Below, piece after piece: positions 25,016-33,529 of a stretch of 64,000 bases of DNA. The first letter of the stretch is position 1. The number at the start of each line of letters is the position of its first letter. Source of the DNA: VMDJ01 sp038146785 (GTDB taxonomy: Bacteria; Pseudomonadota; Gammaproteobacteria; Chromatiales; Chromatiaceae). The notes under the pieces are model-generated. The model was not told the DNA's origin. It worked only from the letters and a program-made list of their open reading frames with translations, and did no database searches. The stretch lies in the NCBI GenBank assembly GCA_038146785.1, contig JAYQSI010000017.1:248001-312000 (forward strand). Direction: 5' to 3'. The position numbers and the translations under genes are program-made.

Positions 25016-26385
25016 GACTGATCCTTTAAGCGCGGATCAAAAGCATCACGCACTGCATCGGCAAGCAAGTTTGCTGCCAGCACCAAAATAAACATAAAGA
25101 CAAAGGCGCCCAACAATGACCACCAGACGACTGGCTCACGCGCCAACTCTAAACGCGCACTATTGATCATATTGCCCCAGCTATGTGTACTGGGATCGAC
25201 ACCGATATTGATATAGGACAACACAGCTTCGGCTAACACTAAGCCACTAAAGTCGAGCACGATCACAATCAAAACAATATGCATCACATTCGGCGTGATG
25301 TGGCGCAAAAGAATTCGCCAGTCACTCACGCCAAACGCTTTTGCAGCTTGAACATATTCCAACTGACCTAATTTAAGGGTTTCACCACGCAATAAACGAC
25401 ACAAGCCCGTCCAGCTAGTAATACCTAAAATCAAACATAAAAAGAACAAACGCATATCTGAGCGCTCAAGCACCGTATTAAACTCAGCCTGATTGTTCGA
25501 CATATAGACCTGCATCATCAACACAGCCGCAGCGATGAGCAATACGCCAGGCACGGAGCTTAACGTTGTATAAAGGTACTGAATCACATCATCTACCCAA
25601 CCCCTGAAGTAGCCCGCCATGATGCCCAAGATGATGGCTGCCGGTAGCATCACCAAGGTGGTCAAACTACCAATCACAACACCTGTACGGATACTTTTAA
25701 TCGCTTGGTATAAAACATCCTCACCGACTTTATCCGTACCCAGAACATGATAATTCTGAGATAGCCAAAGCAAGGCAACCAACGAACTCATCAGCACTGT
25801 TAATGTCAGCCAAACAACTCGATGGGAACCTACGCCCCTCTGAGACCAACGCTCTCTAGCCGAAAACCTGTAGACCAAAAGGTAGAGTAAAACTGTCAGT
25901 GCGATACCTAATGCTGCGCTTTTGATTAAGGTCACTAAAACATCTGCAGCAACCGTTTCACCTTCTCCAAGATGTGCACCACCATAAACTAGCCGCGGAT
26001 AATCACGCTGCGTTCCGCTTAGCGTCTCAATGGTTTCTTTACTGTAAAGATGTGTAGCGAAAGGTGCTGAATAGGTCTTTTCCTTTTGCTCACGCAGTTG
26101 CGTTAAAGCTAAATCCAACACGCTCAATACTTTGGTGTCGTACTGGATCTTATTGTCTGCATTCTCCGCGAGGGGGCGAAAGTGCATTGAATCTAAAACA
26201 CCAATCACCACATAAAACAGCAATACAACAGCGGCAGACATCGCCACCTTGCGCTGCCCTACTTGGCGCCATGCTTCAAGTAAATGCTCGTGTCTGCGCA
26301 CATGCCACACCAAGAAGCCCGCCATGATGAGCAGTAAAAAGATGAATGCATCAGTAAGCAAGATGACTGGCTGAAACGGCATCAA
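25012..26385 (-). CDS. Peptide ABC importer permease (DppC/YejE-like)
   Basis: 457 residues, longer than usual for this family. An N-terminal pair of membrane segments with a large charged loop (about 70-150) precedes the BPD_transp_1 region at about 235-450. The EAA coupling loop reads EYVQAAKAFGVSDWRILLRHITPN. The GVDPSTHSWGNMI segment and the DPRLKDQS end are typical of DppC-type subunits. It pairs with the permease directly upstream, with ATGA overlaps on both sides. Confidence 0.88.
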   Translation of the reverse strand: MMPFQPVILLTDAFIFLLLIMAGFLVWHVRRHEHLLEAWRQVGQRKVAMSAAVVLLFYVVIGVLDSMHFRPLAENADNKIQYDTKVLSVLDLALTQLREQKEKTYSAPFATHLYSKETIETLSGTQRDYPRLVYGGAHLGEGETVAADVLVTLIKSAALGIALTVLLYLLVYRFSARERWSQRGVGSHRVVWLTLTVLMSSLVALLWLSQNYHVLGTDKVGEDVLYQAIKSIRTGVVIGSLTTLVMLPAAIILGIMAGYFRGWVDDVIQYLYTTLSSVPGVLLIAAAVLMMQVYMSNNQAEFNTVLERSDMRLFFLCLILGITSWTGLCRLLRGETLKLGQLEYVQAAKAFGVSDWRILLRHITPNVMHIVLIVIVLDFSGLVLAEAVLSYINIGVDPSTHSWGNMINSARLELAREPVVWWSLLGAFVFMFILVLAANLLADAVRDAFDPRLKDQS

Positions 26386-27359
26386 TCCAACCTCACTCGC
26401 GGATCAGCCAAGGTATAGGAAATATCGGTAAGCAATAAACCCACGATATAAAGCACAGCACCCAGGAACACCATTGCACGAACAATGGCGAAGTCTTGCG
26501 ACTGAATTGCATCAATGGTGTAACTACCCAAGCCTGGAATACCAAAGAATGATTCCAGCAACAGACTACCCATAAACAAAGTCGGCAGCACAACAACAAC
26601 GCCTGTCAAAATAGGTATTAAGGCATTTCTGAACACGTGCTTAGCCAACACCAATGCTTCAGATAAGCCTTTTGCACGCGCAGAACGAACAAAGTCTTTG
26701 TTGATCTCTTCCAAGAACAAGGTGCGATACCAACGCGATCCCGATCCAATCGCACTGACCACGCCGATCAATGCCGGCAAGACCAGAAACTTTGCAGCAT
26801 TCGATCCAACGTCATACCCAGATATTGGGAACAGACTCCACAACTTCCCAAGCAAGACCTGTCCGCCAATGATGTAGAAAAGACCCGAGATAGACATCAT
26901 CGCCACACACAAGACAACCCCCCAGAAATCCAAAGGCGACCCTCTAAAGAATGCCAAGATCAATGAGAAGGTGATATTCACCGCAAGCCCAACAATCATG
27001 ATGGGAATGGCTAATGCCAAACTTGGCCACATCCGCTGACTGATGTCGTAGCCAATATGACGCCCGCTATCTGACGACCCAAAGTCAAAGGCAAATAACT
27101 TCACTGACTTTTGATAAAAAATTGTATCGGTTAGTGCATCCATGCCACTCGCTTGAGAGTTCCACACTAACGGCTTGTCATATCCACGCTCAGCCTTCCA
27201 TTCCGTAATAGCGGCATCCGTAACTCGCTTGTTACCAAGGTGAAGTCGCGCCATATCGTCAGCTGAGTTCACCACAAAGAAAAGCACAAAGGTCAACAAA
27301 TTAACGCCGATCAAAATAGGGATCGCGTAAAACATACGACGAATCAAATACGCCATCAT
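26382..27359 (-). CDS. Peptide ABC importer permease (DppB/YejB-like)
   Basis: 325 residues with six membrane segments. The N-terminal YLIRRMFYAIPILIGVNLLTF is the DppB-type start. The EAA-like loop is FVRSARAKGLSEALVLAKHVFRNALIP near residue 225, and the end ISYTLADPRVRLD is characteristic. An expanded periplasmic loop (about 35-110) links the first two segments. It overlaps the binding-protein gene by four bases and the second permease by four bases. Confidence 0.9.
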   Translation of the reverse strand: MMAYLIRRMFYAIPILIGVNLLTFVLFFVVNSADDMARLHLGNKRVTDAAITEWKAERGYDKPLVWNSQASGMDALTDTIFYQKSVKLFAFDFGSSDSGRHIGYDISQRMWPSLALAIPIMIVGLAVNITFSLILAFFRGSPLDFWGVVLCVAMMSISGLFYIIGGQVLLGKLWSLFPISGYDVGSNAAKFLVLPALIGVVSAIGSGSRWYRTLFLEEINKDFVRSARAKGLSEALVLAKHVFRNALIPILTGVVVVLPTLFMGSLLLESFFGIPGLGSYTIDAIQSQDFAIVRAMVFLGAVLYIVGLLLTDISYTLADPRVRLD

Positions 27360-29605
27360 CGCGCTGCTCTCCTCTGTCGCGCACGGTAATCACGTACCGC
27401 TGGATATAAAACAAGGATCAGCAACCCGAGCAGAACAAGGAGCGGCCAAATCACCGGTTGATTCCACGCTAGCTGTTGTTGTGAACGAAGATCACCATCG
27501 ATACGTTTATATTTGAGCGTGTTATTTGCCATCAGATGCGGCAATGCATTGCGATACCACGCATGATGCAAACTGTAGGCTCTTGGGAAAAAGCCAAACA
27601 GCCAAGGAGATTCTTCACGCAAGATCTCAACCATACGGTCAATCACCTGCTGTCGCTCTTCTGTGTTTGGCATGCTTTTCATCTGATCGAACAGACGATC
27701 AAATTCTGCATTGGAGAAGTTCGCTGCATTCTCCCCTTTTGCATCAACCTTGCCATTTGGCCCATGCAGTAAGAAGAAGAAATTCTCAGGATCCGGGTAG
27801 TCCGCATTCCAACCCCAACTAAAGATCTGCGCCGATCCTTTCATCATTTTTTCTTGGAATCGGTTGTAATCACTTGATCGAATGATCAACTCAATACCAA
27901 GCTTTTCAAACTGATTGCGGTACCACTGCAATAAGGACTTAGCACCCGGTCCAGATTGTGTTGTGTCGTAATACAAGATCAACGCGCTACCCGTCGAAGG
28001 ATCACGACCCTCTGGATAACCCGCTTCTGCAAGCAACTGCTTTGCTTGGTCTATTGATTTTCGTTTAGCTGATCCATTTCGCCATTCGTAGAGTTGGCGA
28101 TTCAGGCCAGCCTCACCCTCTTTATAACCGAAGATACCTGGCGGCAAGGGACCATGGGCTATCTCACCTCGACCGTTTAGGAAGATCGAGATGTATTCTT
28201 CCCAATCAAATGCCATGGCAATCGCTCTGCGTAATTTTTGTGCGCGGCGTTGATCAGCTAGATCATCAGGATTCCCACCGACGACCGGATCTTTCATGTT
28301 AAAGCCCATGTAAAAGATCGAGGTTTCAACCGCGGTACTGAGCTGAATTCCCTTCTCTGCCATCGCATCAGTCAAATTAGCATCACCCGATGCGCCAAAT
28401 TGAATGGCTTGATCAAAGCTATCTGAAGCAATGCCAGAGTTATCGTAATAACCTTGCAAGAATTTATTCCAGCGCGGGATAGCCTCTTTCTCTAAGCTAT
28501 AAATTGCCTTATCGATAAAAGGCATCACCTTACCCGCATCATCAAGCATGCCAGATTGACGATCGATCACTGAACCCACCGTCGGGTAACGCTCACCATG
28601 GAAATTAGGATTCTTACTGAGCACCATACGTAGGTTTGGATTGTTTTCTGTCAGCACAAAAGGACCAGTCCCCACTGGGTACCAGTTAAGAGTGATGTTG
28701 CGCGACTCCATACCGGGCTGCTGATAAAAACGCTCTACTTCCCATGCCATCGGTGCGAAAAAATTCATCGCTAACCAATATTCAAACTGCGGATAGGTTT
28801 TATGAATACGAATGCGCCAGGTATAGCGATCAACCAAGGTAACGCCCTCGATAGATTGATCACGCAAATCCACCCAGCCTTGCTGGTTTGGCTTTAGATC
28901 TTTAGAAGATTTCATAAAGTCCGCAAATCCCACGATATGCTCAGACATCAATCCAGCGACCGGTGAGTGATTAGGCGCATATGCCAAACGTTTTATCTGA
29001 TAAACATAATCGTCGGCCGTCAGTTCCCTATCGCCCTGCTCTTTAAAATCATCCAGGGTGTACTTATCCGTCAACTCAGATTCAGACATTGGCCAATAGC
29101 GATAGCCATCTTGATTTTTAGCAAACGCAGGGTGCGGCTGAAATCGAATACCCGGCTTAAGCGATAATTCATATTCGGTATACACGGCTTGCTGTGCACT
29201 TACCTGATCTCCCTTGCCATCCAAGTAGGTCACTTTTGGCATCGCTTTAAGCGTCAGCGGTTCGAGCGCATAGGGGCGCTTTAAAAAGTGATACTGCAGA
29301 GGTGGCTCATAGATCTGCGAGATAAATGCCCACTCATTTGAGCTATAAGAGCGTGCAGGATCAAGATGCTTGGGGCGCTCGGTAAAAGAGCTGTAAAAAA
29401 TAGATTGTTTCGGAGCATCTGCCGGATATGGCGAATTCAGTACAGCGTTATCACAAGCGGACAAAAAACCTGCCGCGATAATTAATGCTAATGGCGGCCA
29501 GAGCAGTCTTATTTTTCTCTGTATGTCTTTGATCAAGATGCTGCTTTCAGGTAAGTTACAGGCTTCGGGATGGCAGCCATGGCCGCCACGAGTTGCTTCA
29601 ATCAT
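27356..29605 (-). CDS. Peptide ABC importer solute-binding lipoprotein with C-terminal membrane segment
   Basis: Up to 749 residues, family 5 extracellular solute-binding protein. A signal segment (LLWPPLALIIAAGFLSAC) ends in a lipobox. The SBP_bac_5 fold is shown by FTERPKHLDPARSY, WYPVGTGPFVL, LRRAIAMAFDWEEY and SWGWNADYPDPENF. Unusually, the C-terminus adds a hydrophobic stretch (WPLLVLLGLLILVLYPAV) and a basic tail, so both ends may be membrane-attached. ATG 29605 gives a long n-region; TTG 29536 is a possible shorter start. First gene of the importer operon. Confidence 0.87.
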   Translation of the reverse strand: MIEATRGGHGCHPEACNLPESSILIKDIQRKIRLLWPPLALIIAAGFLSACDNAVLNSPYPADAPKQSIFYSSFTERPKHLDPARSYSSNEWAFISQIYEPPLQYHFLKRPYALEPLTLKAMPKVTYLDGKGDQVSAQQAVYTEYELSLKPGIRFQPHPAFAKNQDGYRYWPMSESELTDKYTLDDFKEQGDRELTADDYVYQIKRLAYAPNHSPVAGLMSEHIVGFADFMKSSKDLKPNQQGWVDLRDQSIEGVTLVDRYTWRIRIHKTYPQFEYWLAMNFFAPMAWEVERFYQQPGMESRNITLNWYPVGTGPFVLTENNPNLRMVLSKNPNFHGERYPTVGSVIDRQSGMLDDAGKVMPFIDKAIYSLEKEAIPRWNKFLQGYYDNSGIASDSFDQAIQFGASGDANLTDAMAEKGIQLSTAVETSIFYMGFNMKDPVVGGNPDDLADQRRAQKLRRAIAMAFDWEEYISIFLNGRGEIAHGPLPPGIFGYKEGEAGLNRQLYEWRNGSAKRKSIDQAKQLLAEAGYPEGRDPSTGSALILYYDTTQSGPGAKSLLQWYRNQFEKLGIELIIRSSDYNRFQEKMMKGSAQIFSWGWNADYPDPENFFFLLHGPNGKVDAKGENAANFSNAEFDRLFDQMKSMPNTEERQQVIDRMVEILREESPWLFGFFPRAYSLHHAWYRNALPHLMANNTLKYKRIDGDLRSQQQLAWNQPVIWPLLVLLGLLILVLYPAVRDYRARQRRAAR

Positions 29606-29677
29606 CGTACCAAACCAATTGATTGTCAGCTGCTTTTATCCCCCTTACATTAGCTTCCTAGACATAAGGGTATTCGA

Positions 29678-30454
29678 ATGGGTTTTTTGGCCGGCAAAAA
29701 GGCACTGATCGTTGGTGTCGCAAGTAGTAAATCAATCGCTTACGGCGTAGCACAAGCCATGCACCGTGAAGGCGCCGAACTCGCTTTCACCTATCAAGGC
29801 GAAAAATTAGAAAAGCGTGTGCGCGGTTTTGCTGAAGAATTTGGCTCAGATATCGTTATCCCAATGGATGTTGCAAACGATGATGAAATCACCTCGGCAT
29901 TTGCTGCCTTAGGCGAGCGTTGGGACGGTCTTGACTGTTTGATCCACTCGGTAGGCTTTGCACCTCGAGAGCAACTTGAAGGCACTTATATCGATGCCGT
30001 TACTCGCGAAGGCTTCCAAGTCGCGCATGACATTAGTTCATACAGCCTTGCTGCATTAGCGAAAGCTGGACGCCCCATGATGCAAGGTCGCAATGGTTCA
30101 ATTGTCACTATGAGCTACCTTGGCGCTGTGCGTACCGTACCTAACTACAATGTCATGGGTATTGCTAAAGCTTCACTCGAAGCCAACGTGCGCTACCTAG
30201 CAGACAGCATGGGCCCAGAAGGTGTTCGTGTGAATGCCGTTTCTGCCGGCCCTATCCGCACCTTGGCAGCTTCTGGCATTTCTGGCTTCCGCGGCATGTT
30301 GGCTGAAGCAGAAGCAAAAACACCACTGCGTCGTAATGTCACCATTGAAGAGGTTGGTAATGCGACTGCCTTCTTATGCTCTGATCTTGCATCAGGCATT
30401 ACAGGTGATGTGATGTACGTTGACTCGGGTTACCACATCGTTGGCATGGCCTAA
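29678..30454 (+). CDS. fabI: Enoyl-[acyl-carrier-protein] reductase (NADH)
   Basis: 258 residues. Last reduction step of fatty acid elongation. The short-chain dehydrogenase fold has the FabI-specific nucleotide loop GVASSKSIAYG, and catalytic Y157 and K164 in YNVMGIAKASLEANVRYLA with the extra Y147 of the family. SVGFAP at 91-96 corresponds to the triclosan-binding region. It is single, flanked by an operon on the other strand and its own terminator. Confidence 0.96.
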   Translation: MGFLAGKKALIVGVASSKSIAYGVAQAMHREGAELAFTYQGEKLEKRVRGFAEEFGSDIVIPMDVANDDEITSAFAALGERWDGLDCLIHSVGFAPREQLEGTYIDAVTREGFQVAHDISSYSLAALAKAGRPMMQGRNGSIVTMSYLGAVRTVPNYNVMGIAKASLEANVRYLADSMGPEGVRVNAVSAGPIRTLAASGISGFRGMLAEAEAKTPLRRNVTIEEVGNATAFLCSDLASGITGDVMYVDSGYHIVGMA

Positions 30455-30467
30455 TCGAAAAAGCAAA

Positions 30468-30494
30468 AAGAACCCCGCCTAGGCGGGGTTTTTT
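30468..30494. terminator. Rho-independent terminator between fabI and the Hpt gene
   Basis: AACCCCGCC (30471-30479) is complementary to GGCGGGGTT (30482-30490), followed by a T-run and preceded by A-rich sequence. It can stop fabI transcripts and those arriving from the convergent Hpt gene. Confidence 0.9.
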
Positions 30495-30504
30495 ATTTAT
30501 GCAA

Positions 30505-30831
30505 CTACAGCTTCTGCTGTATCAGTTGCTGCAACTCTTCAAACTCGGCATTAAAATTTTTCAACACGTCTTCAACTTGATCATCTTGCTTGGCAGCTAA
30601 CTCAAGGGCATAACAAGCCTCGCCAAATCGCTCCGCTTTAATCATCCGAGAAGATCCCTTCAGGGTATGCGCATCTTTTTTTAGCGCATCTAAGTCTTTT
30701 GACTCTGCATGTTGCTGAATTGAAGCATGCAAGCGTTGCGCATCTGGCCAATAAGACGCTAGCAACTGCTTCGCAACGTCTTCGCTACCGCCCATTAACT
30801 CCATCAAAGCTGCAAAATCTAAAACTTGCAT
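30505..30831 (-). CDS. Stand-alone histidine phosphotransfer (Hpt) protein
   Basis: 108 residues, almost wholly one Hpt four-helix domain. The phosphorylatable histidine is H55 in DAHTLKGSSRMI. No kinase or receiver domain is attached and none is encoded nearby, so it must work with a hybrid kinase elsewhere. It begins eight bases after the ppiD stop and shares that transcript, linking phosphorelay signalling to an envelope chaperone gene only by position. Confidence 0.85.
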   Translation of the reverse strand: MQVLDFAALMELMGGSEDVAKQLLASYWPDAQRLHASIQQHAESKDLDALKKDAHTLKGSSRMIKAERFGEACYALELAAKQDDQVEDVLKNFNAEFEELQQLIQQKL

Positions 30832-30839
30832 CAGTCGTA

Positions 30840-32709
30840 TTACTTAGCCAGTGTGATCTTAGCGCCTGAACGATCACGTAATGCATCCGTTAACGCGGTG
30901 AATTGTGCATCAGATGCTTGGCGCTCGAGCGCTTCAGCTAGGACCTTGAGCTCATCGGCTTTCATCGCATCAACATTGCCATCAGTCGCTTTCTTTAATG
31001 CGATGACATAGAAGTCACCTTCAGCTGAAACCACATTTGTTATTGATCTTGTCATAGCGAAAGCCGCATCTACGACTTCAACGGGTAAATTGGCATCTCG
31101 ACGCGTTAACGAAAGACTCTTGAGCGATTTATTCGCCGCTTTAGCTTTGCCTGCGATATCGTTTTGAGCATCATTAACAAAAGCTTCGCCCGCCTCTTTA
31201 GCCAGTTGCGAAGCCATCTCGCTAGCGGCCTGAGCTTTCACTTTTTCAGCAACGGCATCCAGAGACTGAATTGATTCAGGCTCATGCTTAGCGACACGAA
31301 CAACCACCGCATCAGTAGGACCTAACTCAATCACTTCACTGTTATTACCACGCTGCAAGACGTCTTCGGAAAAAGCAGCATTCAGCACCTTTGCTTGATT
31401 GATTTCTGCTGGCAATTTGCCCTCACGAGAAACCCATTCAGTTTGCTTAACCTTAAGACCCAATGCTTCTGCAGCAGGCAGCAAACTATCAGGCGTTTCG
31501 TAAGCAAGGTCAGCTAGACGCTCATATTGGTTATAGAACAAGTCATCGGCTTGACGTTGGCGAAAGGCCTTAGCGACCTTTTCTTTCTGCGAATTAAAGT
31601 CCGCATCACCACCACGAATATCCGTCACTTGAATGACGTGATAGCCAAATTGAGATTTCACTGGCTCACTGATGACGTTTTTATTCAATGCAAAACCGGC
31701 ATCCTCAAACTCAGGCACCATCACACCGCGCGACACCCAACCAAGGTCACCACCCAAGTCAGCAGAACCTGGATCTTCAGAATACTTTTTAGCTAAGGCA
31801 GCAAAATCACCACCTGCGTTTAACTCTGATACCAACTTTTCAGCTGCCGCTAACTGTTGAGCTTCGTTTTCCGGGCTAGCCATCAATAAAATGTGGCGCA
31901 TCTTGCGCTCTTCAGGCGCGACAAACTGGTCACGATTCTGCTCATAAAAGTCGCGAAGCTCATCGTCACTTACATTGACTGTTGCCGTTAAGACATCCGG
32001 GCTTAAGCGCACATAAGACAGCTTTACGCGCTCAGGAACGACGTAGTTCGATTTATTTTTTTCATAAAAATCAGCAATTTGCTGCTGGCTTAGCTTTGCA
32101 GGGTCTTTAAAGTCAGCTGCCTTAAAAACGACCACATCAACATCACGTTTCTGCTCGTTTAAACGTACACGCTCACGCAAAGTCGACTGCGTCTCCCATG
32201 CAGAATCCATGATGCCGGCTTGGAACTGTTGCAGCACAATCTCTTGACGAACGAGTTCTTCAAAACCCGCGCTCGACATACCACGACTGCGAACTGCACT
32301 TTCATATAAAGCCTGATCAAAACGACCGTCAGTTTGTAGTCCGGGAATTTGGTGGATGTAATTAACTACCTGCTGATCGCTAGCACGAAGGTTCCAATCG
32401 GCTTGCAGCCTCTTCAACCACCGCCTGAGTCAACATACGACCCAATGTCTGACGCTCAACCAAAGGACCCTCAAACATATCCGCGCGGTAGGCAGAACCC
32501 AAACGGTCTCGCATGTTTTGTCTTAATTCGCGCAGTTGCTCATCTAACTGGCTTCGTTTGATATCCACACCCGCAACTTCAGCAACGACTGGATCGGAAT
32601 CTGTGCCTAAATATTCTTGAATACCAAAGAGTGCAAAAGGAATACTAATCAGAATGACAATGACCCAAGCTATCCAGCCCTGAGCCTTTTCACGGATTGA
32701 CATCAACAT
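30840..32709 (-). CDS. ppiD: Peptidyl-prolyl isomerase PpiD, frame interrupted (+1)
   Basis: Inner-membrane periplasmic folding factor, 622 residues when joined. The 5' part (from 32709) encodes a cytoplasmic start, one membrane segment (WIAWVIVILISIPFALFG) and the SurA-like N-domain, stopping at TAG 32380-32382. The rest, in the +1 frame, runs from ASDQQVVNYI through the parvulin domain (RKMRHILLMASPE, GGDLGWVSRGVMVPEF, SQFGYHVIQV) to 30840. Aligning with E. coli PpiD shows no residues missing at the join: RLE followed by LRASDQQV matches ELKLGISDEQV column by column. One extra base near 32386-32394 explains the split. Confidence 0.85.
32380..32394 (-). other. Frame-change site in ppiD (+1)
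   Basis: Zero-frame codons are GAA CCT TCG TGC TAG. Removing one C (GAA CTT CGT GCT AGC) or one T (GAA CCT CGT GCT AGC) restores the family reading. The stop TAG is three codons downstream of the probable shift. Confidence 0.7.
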
Positions 32710-32834
32710 AAGAAAACAACTGTTGTAGTGTTAAAAAAACCAGCCGGAATAATAACTAGTTTTAGAGGTTTTCGCTGCGCAAAAGCTCAGTTTCCAAGCT
32801 AAACATGTCGTGTAAATCGTGAAAAACAGGCAAT

Positions 32835-32862
32835 AAAAAACCCAAGTTCAAATGAACTTGGG
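32835..32862 (-). terminator. Rho-independent terminator after tRNA-Asp
   Basis: CCCAAGTTC (32841-32849) pairs with GAACTTGGG (32854-32862) across AAAT; on the minus strand the stem is followed by T6. It ends the hupB-tRNA-Val-tRNA-Asp transcript upstream of ppiD. Confidence 0.85.
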
Positions 32863-32872
32863 CTCTCTATTT

Positions 32873-32949
32873 TGGCGGAGTGGACGGGACTCGAACCCGC
32901 GACCCCCGGCGTGACAGGCCGGTATTCTAACCAACTGAACTACCACTCC
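32873..32949 (-). tRNA. tRNA-Asp (GTC)
   Basis: 77 bases with encoded CCA. The acceptor stem GGAGTGG pairs with CCACTCC, the D-loop has AGTTCAGTTGG, the anticodon loop CTGTCAC gives GTC, and the T-arm has GGTTCGAGTCC. It follows tRNA-Val by six bases. Confidence 0.97.
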
Positions 32950-32955
32950 ATTTCG

Positions 32956-33031
32956 TGGTGGGTGCTGCAGGGATCGAACCTGCGACCCTCGCCTTGTAAG
33001 GGCGATGCTCTCCCAGCTGAGCTAAGCACCC
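32956..33031 (-). tRNA. tRNA-Val (TAC)
   Basis: 76 bases with encoded CCA. The acceptor GGGTGCT pairs with AGCACCC, the anticodon loop CTTACAA gives TAC, and the T-arm has GGTTCGATCCC. It lies 16 bases downstream of hupB, so processing from a shared transcript is likely. Confidence 0.97.
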
Positions 33032-33047
33032 GAAATTTCAGGAGCGG

Positions 33048-33320
33048 TTAATTTACAGCATCCTTGAATGCTTTACCAGCTTTAAATTTAGGTGACTTAG
33101 ATGCTTTGATTTGAATCTCTTCACCAGTCTTTGGATTACGACCTTTACGTGCCGCACGCTCGCTCAATGCGAAAGTACCGAAACCGATAATTGATACAGT
33201 GTCGTTAGATTTTACTGCACCGGTGATCGCATCAATCATACCGTCTAATGCACGACCTGCTGCTGCTTTTGAGATATCTGCTGCTTCAGCCATTGCATCG
33301 ATCAGTTCTGTTTTATTCAT
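33048..33320 (-). CDS. hupB: DNA-binding protein HU-beta
   Basis: 90-residue histone-like nucleoid protein that binds DNA as a dimer and bends it. It shows the HU N-terminal MNKTELIDAMAE, the GFGTFALSERAARKGRNPKTGE arm and the C-terminal ASKSPKFKAGKAFKDAVN. It follows lon in the same direction behind lon's terminator, in the conserved clpX-lon-hupB order. Confidence 0.97.
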   Translation of the reverse strand: MNKTELIDAMAEAADISKAAAGRALDGMIDAITGAVKSNDTVSIIGFGTFALSERAARKGRNPKTGEEIQIKASKSPKFKAGKAFKDAVN

Positions 33321-33448
33321 TATTGGATCTCCCCTTTGGTGATAATCGACCGAACTAAAACTCGATCGTAAAAATATTTATTGAAACGAAATGACCCTGC
33401 TCCAATGTGCTTATTTTACTCGAATAGACTGGGTATAGGTCAAGCATA

Positions 33449-33490
33449 AAAAAGCCCGAAAGCCTTTATTTATAAGGCTTTCGGGCTAAT
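33449..33490 (-). terminator. Rho-independent terminator of lon
   Basis: A 14-bp stem (33453-33466 with 33474-33487; core GCCCGAAAGCC) and a seven-base A/T loop; on the minus strand it is followed by T6. This is the longest terminator stem in the window. The remaining gap to hupB (33321-33448) must hold the hupB promoter, not resolved here. Confidence 0.9.
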
Positions 33491-33529
33491 TTATTAAGAC
33501 TTTCCTAATGTGCTCGAGTCTTACCTTTG

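Noticed and set aside
23018..29605. ABC importer operon as microcin C or antimicrobial peptide uptake island
   Set aside because: YejABEF-like similarity is general for peptide importers; no biosynthetic or immunity genes are nearby.
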